This document shows, in pieces, positions 6,688-14,184 of a stretch of DNA of 16,023 nucleotides. Below the pieces are notes generated by a model. It did not search any database and was not told where the DNA came from. It was given only the letters and a program-made list of their open reading frames with translations. The position numbers and the translations under genes were made by a program. The DNA is from an uncultured Bacteroidales bacterium (GTDB lineage: Bacteria > Bacteroidota > Bacteroidia > Bacteroidales > F082): NCBI GenBank assembly GCA_937896505.1, contig CALBNP010000016.1, positions 1 to 16,023 of the forward strand. The letters are read 5' to 3'. Within the stretch, counting starts at the first letter, position 1, and each line of letters starts with the position of its first letter.

Positions 6688-6842
6688 AATTAATTAAATA
6701 TCAAATAGTTAATAATTCATTACAGCAAAGGTCAATTTTTCTTCCGACATTTCCAAATCTTTTCTCAAAAAAATAGAGAAAAAGCTTTGCAGAGGACAGA
6801 TTAGCATGAACAGAACCTAAAATATCCTCCTTAAAAGAGGAC

Positions 6843-7505
6843 TCATTTGCGATAATAACAGGGAAGGCAATAGCGATACAATCTATCAACTTGCCGTTTA
6901 TATTCTTTAACTTCTAAATCAGGAGCGTTGCTATACCAAGTTCTAATATTACGCAATTTAGCCTTGAAAGACTCTTCATCGTTAGGTTTGCTCACCAGAT
7001 TATGGCGGATATATCTTTGGGGCTGATCATAGGAGATAGTTGTTTTCCTCACCAAAGTAGGGAATTGCACACAACCCATGACATCGCCCAAATCACGGAA
7101 GAGTTCTGCTACCTTCAGCGGACCATCAAGGACAGTTCCATTACCCTCAGCCAACAGCTGGCGAATCAAAATTCCGCCAAAATGCACATCTGGATTCCAT
7201 TGATATTTGCTGCATAGATTATTATAGGGATCCGATTTACAAGCATTACTTTCAAAGTTAATATCAATGCCTCCAAAATCGTTGATATACCACCTCATTG
7301 ACTTGCTCGCACGCGGATGAACGATAAAATCAGGATGTTCAGGAGCAGAGTAATAGAATTCAATATCAACAAAACGATAAGTCGAACCGTCAGCAATTTG
7401 AATGACATGTTTTGAAAATAGAACTTCTGCAATTTCTTCAAAACGGGTTTGATAATCGTTGTTCTCGACCGTGGATAAATCAAACAAGGTCTTCAATTTT
7501 TCCAT
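6843..7505 (-). CDS. Uncharacterised 220-residue protein with weak 3-methyladenine-glycosylase-like pattern
   Basis: No firm family is recognised. The protein is soluble, without signal peptide or membrane segment. Several phrases recall, weakly, the AAG/Mpg DNA-3-methyladenine glycosylase layout. FVDIEFYY (45-52) matches the strand with the catalytic Glu in IVEVEAY. HFGGILIRQLL (108-118) resembles the ACLLRALEP-type strand, and VLDGPLKVAELF (125-136) resembles the TNGPGKL motif. If so, it is a very divergent member. It has its own promoter box 20 nt upstream. After its stop, a weak hairpin TCCTC/GAGGA (6825-6841) and an AT-rich gap run to the next gene at 6687. It is the only gene between tRNA-His and the agmatine-deiminase-like gene. 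The frame is intact and protein-like. Confidence 0.65.
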   Translation of the reverse strand: MEKLKTLFDLSTVENNDYQTRFEEIAEVLFSKHVIQIADGSTYRFVDIEFYYSAPEHPDFIVHPRASKSMRWYINDFGGIDINFESNACKSDPYNNLCSKYQWNPDVHFGGILIRQLLAEGNGTVLDGPLKVAELFRDLGDVMGCVQFPTLVRKTTISYDQPQRYIRHNLVSKPNDEESFKAKLRNIRTWYSNAPDLEVKEYKRQVDRLYRYCLPCYYRK

Positions 7506-7525
7506 TTTTTGTAGAGTTTGATTTG

Positions 7526-7533
7526 CAAAAATA
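7526..7533 (-). promoter_or_regulatory. Putative promoter of the 220-residue protein gene
   Basis: TATTTTTG on - matches TAnnTTTG. A TTTG lies 16 nt upstream (7550-7553), inside the loop of the tRNA-His terminator. The box ends 20 nt before the ATG at 7505. Confidence 0.55.
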
Positions 7534-7535
7534 AA

Positions 7536-7567
7536 AAAATCGCCGTAACCAAAGTTACAGCGATTTT
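7536..7567 (-). terminator. Terminator after tRNA-His
   Basis: On -, AAAATCGC and GTAAC pair with GTTAC and GCGATTTT, with one C/A mismatch inside the stem and a 4-nt loop (7550-7553). The stem is followed by a long T run (TTTTTTT). It begins only a few bases after the encoded CCA end of the tRNA, as expected for a tRNA transcription unit. Confidence 0.85.
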
Positions 7568-7571
7568 ATTT

Positions 7572-7649
7572 TGGGGTGGAAGGTGGGATTCGAACCCACG
7601 ACCCTCGGAACCACAATCCGGTACTCTAACCAGCTGAGCTACATCCACC
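7572..7649 (-). tRNA. tRNA-His (anticodon GTG)
   Basis: The cloverleaf is read from the - strand. An extra G at -1 pairs with C73, the hallmark of tRNA-His. The acceptor arm is GTGGATG/CTTCCAC with a T6-T67 mismatch. The D arm is GCTC/GAGT. The anticodon loop TTGTGGT has GTG at 34-36. The T arm is GTGGG-TTCGAAT-CCCAC, and CCA is encoded at 7572-7574. The outer anticodon pair (C27-A43) is also a mismatch. A promoter box lies at 7665-7672 and a terminator at 7536-7567. Confidence 0.96.
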
Positions 7650-7664
7650 ATCTGATTGCGGCTG

Positions 7665-7672
7665 CAAAAATA
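7665..7672 (-). promoter_or_regulatory. Putative promoter of tRNA-His
   Basis: TATTTTTG on - matches TAnnTTTG, with TTTG at 7688-7691, 15 nt upstream. It lies 15 nt before the mature 5' end of the tRNA and shows that the tRNA need not depend on lepA readthrough. Confidence 0.6.
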
Positions 7673-7728
7673 GAACTTTTTTCAATGCAAAGGCATATTT
7701 TGAATAAAATTTTTTCGTCGCAACTTTA

Positions 7729-9516
7729 TCAGTCTAATTTCAGCACAGCCAAGAAGGCTGACTGAGGCACTTCCACATTGCCAATCTGACGCATACGCTT
7801 CTTACCAGCTTTCTGTTTTTCAAGCAGTTTGCGCTTACGTGAGACGTCGCCGCCATAACACTTGGCCGTAACATCCTTACGCACCTGCCGCACCGTTTCG
7901 CGAGCGATGATCTTTGCGCCGATGGCGGCTTGAATGGCAATGTCGAATTGGTGACGCGGAATGAGTTCCTTCAGTTTCTCGCACATGCGACGTCCAAATT
8001 CGTAGGCATGGTCGCGGTGAATCAAGGTTGAAAGGGCATCCACCGACTCGCCATTCAGCATGATGTCGAGCTTCACCAGATTAGCTTCCTGATAACCTGC
8101 CACATGATAGTCGAAAGAGGCATAACCCTTCGAGATGGATTTCAGCTTATCGTAGAAATCGAACACGATTTCGCTCAACGGCATCTGGAATGTCAGTTCC
8201 ACACGGTCGGTGGAGAGATAGACCTGATTCTTCAGAATGCCGCGCTTTTCGATGCACAAAGTCATGATTGGGCCAGTGAAATCGTTCTTCGAGATGATTT
8301 GTGCGATGATATATGGCTCGTCGATATGGTCAATTTTGGTCACTTCGGGCAAACCGCTTGGATTGTGAACCTCAATCATCTCGCCATCAGTCTTATAGCA
8401 TTTGAACGAGACATTAGGCACCGTGGTGATGACATCCATGTTGAACTCGCGGTCGAGACGTTCCTGGATGATTTCCATGTGAAGCAAGCCCAAGAAACCG
8501 CAGCGGAAGCCGAAGCCCAAGGCAGCCGACGATTCAGGCTCCCAGACCAGCGAAGCATCGTTAAGCTGCAATTTCTCCAACGAGGCACGAAGTTCCTCAT
8601 AGTCATCAGCATCGACGGGATAGATACCCGCAAACAGCATCGGTTTCACGTTCTCGAAGCCTGCCACCGGTTCGTCGCAAGGACGTTCGACATGCGTGAT
8701 GGTATCGCCCACTTTCACCTCCTTCGAGGTCTTGATGCCCGAGATAATATAGCCCACATCGCCAGCCGAGAGCGATTCTTTAGGCACTTGCTTCAGCTGC
8801 AGCACACCGATTTCGTCGGCATTATATTCCTTTCCCGTGGCGAAAAACTTCACGAGGTCGTTGGTGCGCATCGTGCCGTTCATGATACGGAAATAGGCGA
8901 TAATGCCGCGGAACGAGTTGAATACCGAGTCGAAAATCAAGGCTTGGAGCGGAGCCTCTGGGTCGCCTTTAGGTGCCGGAATGCGTTCAACGATGGCATC
9001 GAGAACGGCAGGAACGCCTTCGCCTGTGCGGGCACTCACCTTCAGGATGTCGCTCGGGTCGCAGCCCAACATGTCCACCATCTGGTCTTCGACGATGTCG
9101 ATCATGGCACTATCCATGTCAATCTTGTTCATCACCGGAATGATTTCAAGGTCGTGTTCCAAAGCCGAATAGAGGTTGGCAATCGTCTGAGCCTGAATGC
9201 CTTGGGTAGCATCCACAACAAGCAAGGCCCCTTCGCAAGCAGCGATGGAGCGGCTCACCTCATACGAAAAGTCAACGTGGCCAGGAGTATCAATAAGGTT
9301 CAGTGTGTATTCCTCACCTTTATAATTATACTTCATCTGGATGGCGTGGCTCTTGATGGTGATGCCACGTTCGCGTTCGAGGTCCATGTCGTCGAGCACC
9401 TGGTTGACGAGTTCCTTTTGCGAGAGGGTGTTCGTAATCTCAAGCAAACGGTCGGCCAGGGTCGATTTACCATGGTCGATATGCGCTATGATACAAAAAT
9501 TTCGTGTATTTTTCAT
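7729..9516 (-). CDS. lepA: Elongation factor 4 (LepA)
   Basis: Ribosome-bound translational GTPase that affects translation initiation and elongation or back-translocation under stress. The GTPase motifs are AHIDHGKST (G1, 10-18), RGITI (G2), DTPGHVDF (G3), NKID (G4) and SARTG (G5). The LepA-specific C-terminal domain closes with GGDVSRKRKLLEKQKAGK and GNVEVPQSAFLAVLKLD, which separates it from EF-G. The start at 9516 gives MKNTRNFCIIAHIDHGKS and 595 residues, the normal length; a longer frame to 9558 would add a stretch that overlaps the promoter. The -7 box ends only seven bases before this ATG, so the mRNA may be leaderless or nearly so. It lies between the restriction-modification pair and tRNA-His. 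Identity is certain. Confidence 0.98.
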   Translation of the reverse strand: MKNTRNFCIIAHIDHGKSTLADRLLEITNTLSQKELVNQVLDDMDLERERGITIKSHAIQMKYNYKGEEYTLNLIDTPGHVDFSYEVSRSIAACEGALLVVDATQGIQAQTIANLYSALEHDLEIIPVMNKIDMDSAMIDIVEDQMVDMLGCDPSDILKVSARTGEGVPAVLDAIVERIPAPKGDPEAPLQALIFDSVFNSFRGIIAYFRIMNGTMRTNDLVKFFATGKEYNADEIGVLQLKQVPKESLSAGDVGYIISGIKTSKEVKVGDTITHVERPCDEPVAGFENVKPMLFAGIYPVDADDYEELRASLEKLQLNDASLVWEPESSAALGFGFRCGFLGLLHMEIIQERLDREFNMDVITTVPNVSFKCYKTDGEMIEVHNPSGLPEVTKIDHIDEPYIIAQIISKNDFTGPIMTLCIEKRGILKNQVYLSTDRVELTFQMPLSEIVFDFYDKLKSISKGYASFDYHVAGYQEANLVKLDIMLNGESVDALSTLIHRDHAYEFGRRMCEKLKELIPRHQFDIAIQAAIGAKIIARETVRQVRKDVTAKCYGGDVSRKRKLLEKQKAGKKRMRQIGNVEVPQSAFLAVLKLD

Positions 9517-9523
9517 TTGGGCG

Positions 9524-9531
9524 CAAAAATA
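9524..9531 (-). promoter_or_regulatory. Putative promoter of lepA, leaderless type
   Basis: TATTTTTG on - matches TAnnTTTG, with TTTG at 9548-9551, 16 nt upstream. Only seven bases separate the box from the lepA ATG at 9516, so the transcript probably begins at or very near the start codon. Confidence 0.6.
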
Positions 9532-9569
9532 TGAAAAAAACAAAAGCCAAACAATCACTAGCTGTCAAG

Positions 9570-10304
9570 CTATTGCTTTTCTGCATCATCGAACTCATCA
9601 AGGAACTTATCAATCATTTCCTTGATTGTGCCTTCTGCCTTGTCAACTCCTACCAAACCAATCAATCTGTTGTAATCCTCAATTTCATTTCCTGTAAATG
9701 TAATGACAATTTGACGTTGTTCTTTTCCAGCCACATGAGAATAGCTTTCTGGATAAGCCCAAAAACACTCCATGCAGAACTCAACATCTTTGTTATCCCA
9801 ATTTGGACAATGTTCACAAGTCCATGATTTTGCACGATTTGCAGATGGACTCAATAACATGAAACACTCCAATTTATTCTCATCTTGTTCGCCACCAATT
9901 TCATATGGAATTCTATGATCAACCTGTAGCAATTTTTCTTCTAAAGGTTGAAAATAGATGAAACATTTCGCTCCATATTTCTCAATCAATGCCTTTTTCA
10001 AGGCTTTTGACAACGCTGTTCTTCCTGCGACTTTCGAGACTTTATCATCTGCCGATGACGGATCTCCGAAACGATAGGCACCGATTGTACGCCCATCCGA
10101 AGATTTCACTCGGTACATTTCTAATGGAATACCCAATTCCCGCACATCACGCGCTGCACGCGGTGCATGCTTGTATCCATAAAGTTGCTCCAGCTCTTCA
10201 GTAGTCACAAAACCATGTTCCAAAATATGTTGAATAACGGTCCTTGGTCGTTTTGCGGTAACAGAATTCAGTTTTTCAAGAAACGATTTGGGATATTTTT
10301 TCAT
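9570..10304 (-). CDS. HNH-type type II restriction endonuclease
   Basis: Predicted DNA-cleaving partner of the adjacent methyltransferase. The N-terminal part (about 1-80) looks like a winged-helix DNA-binding domain (VIQHILEHGFVTTEELEQLY, then ARDVRELGIPL). The HNH core is QVDHRIPYEIGG (127-138), with the later N in LSPSANRAKS (151-160) as the probable third residue of the motif. Two CxxC pairs follow (C163/C166 and C177/C180, in WTCEHC and FCMECFWAYPESY) and probably hold a structural zinc. Its ATG overlaps the methyltransferase stop in ATGA (10301-10304), indicating translational coupling with the modification gene first. The recognition site cannot be read from the sequence. It is AT-rich compared with lepA and rel. 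The frame is intact. Confidence 0.82.
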   Translation of the reverse strand: MKKYPKSFLEKLNSVTAKRPRTVIQHILEHGFVTTEELEQLYGYKHAPRAARDVRELGIPLEMYRVKSSDGRTIGAYRFGDPSSADDKVSKVAGRTALSKALKKALIEKYGAKCFIYFQPLEEKLLQVDHRIPYEIGGEQDENKLECFMLLSPSANRAKSWTCEHCPNWDNKDVEFCMECFWAYPESYSHVAGKEQRQIVITFTGNEIEDYNRLIGLVGVDKAEGTIKEMIDKFLDEFDDAEKQ

Positions 10305-11215
10305 ACAGCTAAGGATTCAAACAATGAACATTGTTTTTCATGAATTGGATAGAGTTCTTTTTGAAGCCCTTGACTAAGATATAAAGCTTCATATGTGATT
10401 TCTTTTTTCCCGAGCAAAAGACTTTGGCTAGACAATCCTGCATTCAACAGTATCTTCTGTAGTCCCAACTCTTTAGGCAAATCGGAACCATATTGTTTTT
10501 CACCACACATTCCATCATAGCTGATAAGGAAATCGATTCCACGACGATTCAATCTATCCACCGCATCAACAAAATCATTAAAATCAATTCCTGAAAAATA
10601 ACGATTGTCACGCACATTAGAAACACCTTGATAAGGAGGATCCATATATACTATATCGCCTTGTTTTAAACAATCAAGCACTTCGCGGTAATCTTTTGAC
10701 ATGAAACTCGTCTTTCCTTTCAAAAAATAGGAAATCGCCATGACATTAGGTCTCAAGGACTGTGGAGAAGTACCATTCCGTCTCTTATCTGGAGACTGGT
10801 TAAACTGTCCATTGCTACTATATCTGACCGATCCTTTAACACATCTGGCCAACAAATACAACATGTTTTCTGGAACTTGTTGACCATTGTTAAACTCATC
10901 CCTCACCTTATAATAATGTTCAATACTACCATTGGGGAAAGTGAATTGTTCATTCCAAACCTTAGAATAATTCTCAATTAATTGGTCTGGAGCTTCAACA
11001 GCCGATCTTAACACCTCCATCAACGGTGCATTTAAATCATTGATGACATAGTTATCTGCCCTTCTCTGTCTTGACACCGCAATTGTGATAGCTGCCATTC
11101 CTGCAAAAGGCTCTACTAACCTTGAAAACTTTAAAGGTAAATAATGCAATATTTGTGGAGCGAGGATTCTTTTTGACCCTTGATATTGGACAATATGAGG
11201 TGCATTCCCTTTCAT
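10301..11215 (-). CDS. D12-class adenine-specific DNA methyltransferase
   Basis: N6-adenine methyltransferase of the alpha (Dam/MethyltransfD12, PF02086) class; it would protect host DNA from the adjacent HNH endonuclease by using SAM. Motif order is that of the alpha class. Motif X is QYQGSKR (10-16). Motif I is VEPFAGM (34-40, SAM binding). A long target-recognition region with YSSNGQFNQSPDKRR follows (about 95-175). Motif IV is the catalytic DPPY (192-195). The 304-residue length fits a single-domain enzyme. The start at 11215 is the first ATG before motif X, and a promoter box lies 19 nt upstream. The gene diverges from rel (128-bp gap) and is AT-rich, consistent with horizontal gain. Class is firm; specificity is unknown. 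Confidence 0.92.
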   Translation of the reverse strand: MKGNAPHIVQYQGSKRILAPQILHYLPLKFSRLVEPFAGMAAITIAVSRQRRADNYVINDLNAPLMEVLRSAVEAPDQLIENYSKVWNEQFTFPNGSIEHYYKVRDEFNNGQQVPENMLYLLARCVKGSVRYSSNGQFNQSPDKRRNGTSPQSLRPNVMAISYFLKGKTSFMSKDYREVLDCLKQGDIVYMDPPYQGVSNVRDNRYFSGIDFNDFVDAVDRLNRRGIDFLISYDGMCGEKQYGSDLPKELGLQKILLNAGLSSQSLLLGKKEITYEALYLSQGLQKELYPIHEKQCSLFESLAV

Positions 11216-11234
11216 AAATGGTACTTTTACCTTG

Positions 11235-11242
11235 CAAAATTA
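11235..11242 (-). promoter_or_regulatory. Putative -7 promoter box of the restriction-modification unit
   Basis: TAATTTTG on - matches TAnnTTTG, 19 nt before the methyltransferase ATG. No TTTG -33 box is found at the usual distance. No repeat that would mark a C-protein (controller) operator is evident nearby. Confidence 0.5.
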
Positions 11243-11316
11243 GACAATTTTTAAAAACCTCCTCAGAAATAACAAAAAAAACAGCCTCATTGATTATTCA
11301 AAAAAAGTATTATGCC

Positions 11317-11324
11317 TACTTTTG
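11317..11324 (+). promoter_or_regulatory. Putative -7 promoter box of the rel/spoT homologue
   Basis: TACTTTTG matches TAnnTTTG and lies 19 nt before the chosen ATG at 11344. It supports that start over the longer frame opening at 11218. A matching TTTG is not seen upstream. Confidence 0.5.
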
Positions 11325-11343
11325 CAACTTCAAAAAAGAAGAC

Positions 11344-13533
11344 ATGATAGCTGACACCTACTCACAAGAAGAACAAGAAGAAATCGAGCGACGACATCGT
11401 CGCCTGATTAAATCGTGGCAGACTCGAAAAGAGTCGCAAGACCTCGAAATGGTTGACAAGGCCTTCTACTTTGCCGTGGAAGCCCACAAGAACCAACGTC
11501 GCCGCACGGGCGAGCCATACATATACCACCCCATCGAAGTGGCCACCATCGCTGCCCACGACATCGGGTTGGGACGTACTTCCATCATCTGCGCCCTACT
11601 CCACGACGTTGTGGAGGACACCGAATACACACTCGACGACATCAATGCCATGTTTGGCGAAAAAGTGGCGCGCGTGGTAGATGGTCTCACCAAGTTCGAA
11701 AAGATGGAAGACGTGGAGAGCATGCAAGCCGAGAACTTCAGGAAGATTATCAGCTCGCTGTCGTACGACATCCGCGTGGTGCTCATCAAGCTTTCCGACC
11801 GTCTGCACAACATGCGCACCCTCGACTCGATGCCCAAACACAAGCAGCTGAAAATTGCCTCCGAAACGCTTTATTTATACGCTCCCCTCGCCTATCGTCT
11901 CGGCCTCCATGCCATCAAGACGGAGTTGGAAGACCTGGCACTGAAATACACCGACCCGACCATCTACAACAGCATCTGCAAACGCATGGAGGGAGTGCGC
12001 GAACAACGTATGAACGAAATGCACAGTTTCATCGTTCCCATCGACGATGAACTGAAGAAAAACGGCGTCAATGCACGCATAGTCATCATCGAGCGCTCCG
12101 TCAACTCGGTATGGAAACGCATGAAAGAGAATGAGTTGCCTTTCGAAGAACTTTATGGAGCCTTCATTGTGCGCATCATTGTAGATTGTCCCATCGAACA
12201 GGAAAAGATTGAATGCTGGAAGATTTATGCCATCCTGACCAACTGCTATCAGCCTTTCACCAAGAAGCTGAAAGACTGGATTTCGTTCCCGAAAGCCAAC
12301 GGCTACGAGTCGCTCCATGCCGTGGTGATGAGCAAGACCGGTAATTGGGTTGAAGTGCAGATACGCAGCCAGCGCATGGAAGAGATTGCCGAGAAAGGTT
12401 TTGCCGCCTATTGGAAATACAAGACTGACGAGCGCATCGAAAGCGGTTTCGACGAGTGGCTCAAGAAGGCGCAAGAGTTCATCAACACCCAAGCCGACAA
12501 CGCCATCGAATTTGTCGATAACTTCAAACTCGACCTCTTCTCCGACGAGATTTTCGTCTTCACGCCTCGTGGCAAGATGATTTCGTTGCCCAAAGGCTCC
12601 ACCGCCCTCGACATGGCCTATCATATCCACTCCGAAATTGGCGACCACAGCATCGCTGCCAACGTAAACAACAAGCTGGCTCAACTCGATCAGGAACTTC
12701 GCACAGGCGACCAAGTGGAAATCATCACCTCCGAAGCGCAACATCCACAAGAGAAGTGGTTTGAGTTTCTCGTAACCGCCAATGCCAAGTCAAAACTGAA
12801 GGAAGGCATCAAGGAATACCGACGTTCGTTCCGCGACGAAGGCGAAGCCAAGTTCAACGAAATCATGCAAAAGATTGGCCTCGACCCATCGAAAGCCAAC
12901 CGCACAAAAATCATGGAAGAAGAGCATATCAACAGCACCATCGACTTCCTCTATTTCGTGGCAACAGGCAAAATCGACGAAAACATCATCCGCAGCATAC
13001 TGAAACCGCAGTCAGGCGGCAACACCTTTGTACGCTATATAACCTTCGGCCTTTTGGGCAACAACACGAAAGACAAAGACAAGGCCAACACCGACACGCT
13101 TTCATCATCGGGCGAGTTCGACTTCAACGTGGCCACTTGCTGCAACCCTATCCCTGGCGACGACGTGATAGCCTTCAATTTCCCAGGCGAACCACTGCAA
13201 ATCCACCGCAGCAGCTGTGCCAAGGCCATCCAGCTTTCGGCCCGTTACGGAAACAACATCGTGAAGGCCAAATGGCAACCCAAGAGCGAAATCGCCTTCC
13301 TTGCCGAACTGAAAATCACCGCTTTAGATACGGCAGGCCTGCTCAACCGCATGACCAACACGCTCTCCAACGAGATGAAGCTCAATCTTCACTCGCTTCA
13401 CATGGAAGCCAAGCAAGACCTCGTGGAAGCCAGCCTCTCCATTTTTGTCCACAACACCAACGAACTTGACGACCTGATTAATAAACTCAACAGAATCAAG
13501 GAAGTACAGAAAGTGGTCAGAAAAAACAAATAA
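11344..13533 (+). CDS. RelA/SpoT homologue, probable (p)ppGpp hydrolase with degenerate synthetase
   Basis: Long RSH enzyme of the stringent response, 729 residues. The order of parts is: HD hydrolase (about 40-200), synthetase domain (about 235-360), TGS (about 400-462, DEIFVFTPRGKMISLPKG), the CC/zinc-finger-like region (FNVATCCNPIPGDD) and a C-terminal ACT domain. Hydrolase residues look intact: GEPYIYHP (H62), LLHDVVEDT (H87, D88, E91, D92) and SDRLHNM (N156). In the synthetase domain GYESLH (Y321) and EVQIR (E337) remain. The metal-binding Asp of the IYD motif is G272 (in LYGAFIVRI), the Arg and Lys of the RxK motif are I249 and R251, and the AAHW His is Y356. It is thus more likely a SpoT-like hydrolase than a synthetase. 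The start MIADTYSQEE is preferred for its promoter. It heads the rel - fur-like - purA order. Confidence 0.93.
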   Translation: MIADTYSQEEQEEIERRHRRLIKSWQTRKESQDLEMVDKAFYFAVEAHKNQRRRTGEPYIYHPIEVATIAAHDIGLGRTSIICALLHDVVEDTEYTLDDINAMFGEKVARVVDGLTKFEKMEDVESMQAENFRKIISSLSYDIRVVLIKLSDRLHNMRTLDSMPKHKQLKIASETLYLYAPLAYRLGLHAIKTELEDLALKYTDPTIYNSICKRMEGVREQRMNEMHSFIVPIDDELKKNGVNARIVIIERSVNSVWKRMKENELPFEELYGAFIVRIIVDCPIEQEKIECWKIYAILTNCYQPFTKKLKDWISFPKANGYESLHAVVMSKTGNWVEVQIRSQRMEEIAEKGFAAYWKYKTDERIESGFDEWLKKAQEFINTQADNAIEFVDNFKLDLFSDEIFVFTPRGKMISLPKGSTALDMAYHIHSEIGDHSIAANVNNKLAQLDQELRTGDQVEIITSEAQHPQEKWFEFLVTANAKSKLKEGIKEYRRSFRDEGEAKFNEIMQKIGLDPSKANRTKIMEEEHINSTIDFLYFVATGKIDENIIRSILKPQSGGNTFVRYITFGLLGNNTKDKDKANTDTLSSSGEFDFNVATCCNPIPGDDVIAFNFPGEPLQIHRSSCAKAIQLSARYGNNIVKAKWQPKSEIAFLAELKITALDTAGLLNRMTNTLSNEMKLNLHSLHMEAKQDLVEASLSIFVHNTNELDDLINKLNRIKEVQKVVRKNK

Positions 13534-13573
13534 TGATTTGGCAAGCAATTGACGAAGATTCAGTTTTTAGTAT

Positions 13574-13581
13574 TATCTTTG
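13574..13581 (+). promoter_or_regulatory. Putative -7 promoter box of the fur-like gene
   Basis: TATCTTTG matches TAnnTTTG, 27 nt before the GTG start at 13609, in the 75-bp gap after rel. No clear -33 TTTG is seen. It implies that the regulator can be transcribed separately from rel. Confidence 0.5.
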
Positions 13582-13608
13582 CCGAAACATTAGTCAAAGA
13601 AAAGAAGA

Positions 13609-14184
13609 GTGAAAGAACCTTTCGATAGTACTCACTTGACCGTCAAGAAGATTTTCATCGATTATCTCCAACAGATGAAGCTTCGCAAGACCCCCGAACG
13701 CTTTGCCATCTTGAGAGAGATTTATTCGACCAACAGTCATTTCGACATCGACTCGCTATACAACCAGATGAAGAACAACAAATATCTGGTCAGCCGTGCA
13801 ACTTTGTATAACACAATGGATTTGCTCTTAGATTGCGGTCTGGTCATCAAGCACCAATTCGGGCACAACTGCTCGCAATACGAAAAGTCATACAAATTTC
13901 GCCAACACGATCATTTCATGGATGTCGAGACCAACACCGTGCTCGAATTCTGCGACCCTCGCATTCTGGAAATCCAAAAGTCGATTGAAGAACAGTTTGG
14001 TGTCGAAATTACGCACCATTCCTTGACGTTTTATGGAAGGAAGAAAGTGGAAAACGAAAAGTTGAAAAATGAAAGTGAAAAGTTGAAAGATGAAAGTGAA
14101 AAGTTGAAAGATGAAAGTGAAAAGTTGAAAGATGAAAGTGAAAAGTTGAAAGTGGAAAACGAAAAGTTGAAAGTGGAAAAGTAG
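13609..14184 (+). CDS. Fur-family transcriptional regulator with a repeat-encoded tail
   Basis: Ferric-uptake-regulator fold. The N-terminal winged helix (about 10-85) includes the recognition helix VSRATLYNTMDLLLDCGLV (61-79). The dimerisation domain follows, with H100-D101-H102, E113, C115 and H136-H137. The usual CxxC structural zinc pair after HDH is missing: the residues there are DVET (105-108). The start is GTG at 13609, 27 nt after a -7 box. The normal fold ends near FYGRKK (141-146). Residues 147-191 are a lysine/glutamate heptad repeat (EKLKDES-like, six units) encoded by a 21-bp tandem repeat, and the stop TAG lies in a GTAG palindrome. The tail could form a coiled coil or be disordered. 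It sits between rel and purA, a conserved order in Bacteroidota from memory. The regulated metal or signal is unknown. Confidence 0.88.
   Translation: MKEPFDSTHLTVKKIFIDYLQQMKLRKTPERFAILREIYSTNSHFDIDSLYNQMKNNKYLVSRATLYNTMDLLLDCGLVIKHQFGHNCSQYEKSYKFRQHDHFMDVETNTVLEFCDPRILEIQKSIEEQFGVEITHHSLTFYGRKKVENEKLKNESEKLKDESEKLKDESEKLKDESEKLKVENEKLKVEK
14047..14181 (+). repeat. 21-bp tandem repeat inside the 3' end of the fur-like gene
   Basis: GAAAAGTTGAAA recurs at 14056, 14077, 14098, 14119, 14140 and 14161, an exact 21-bp period. Three units (from 14068 on) are identical in the stretch GATGAAAGTGAAAAG, and the outer ones differ. Because 21 is a multiple of three, copy-number change would keep the reading frame and alter only tail length. 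Confidence 0.9.

Noticed and set aside
6701..6889. 62-codon frame overlapping the 3' end of the 220-residue gene
   Set aside because: It starts at a TTG inside the other gene, with no recognisable domain; it remains possible but unsupported.
8104..9534. 476-residue open frame antisense to lepA
   Set aside because: Same effect: a mirror of the lepA coding sequence, rich in His and Arg, without initiation signals.
11875..12750. 291-residue open frame antisense to the RelA/SpoT homologue
   Set aside because: A shadow of the strong coding frame on +; no domain or initiation site.
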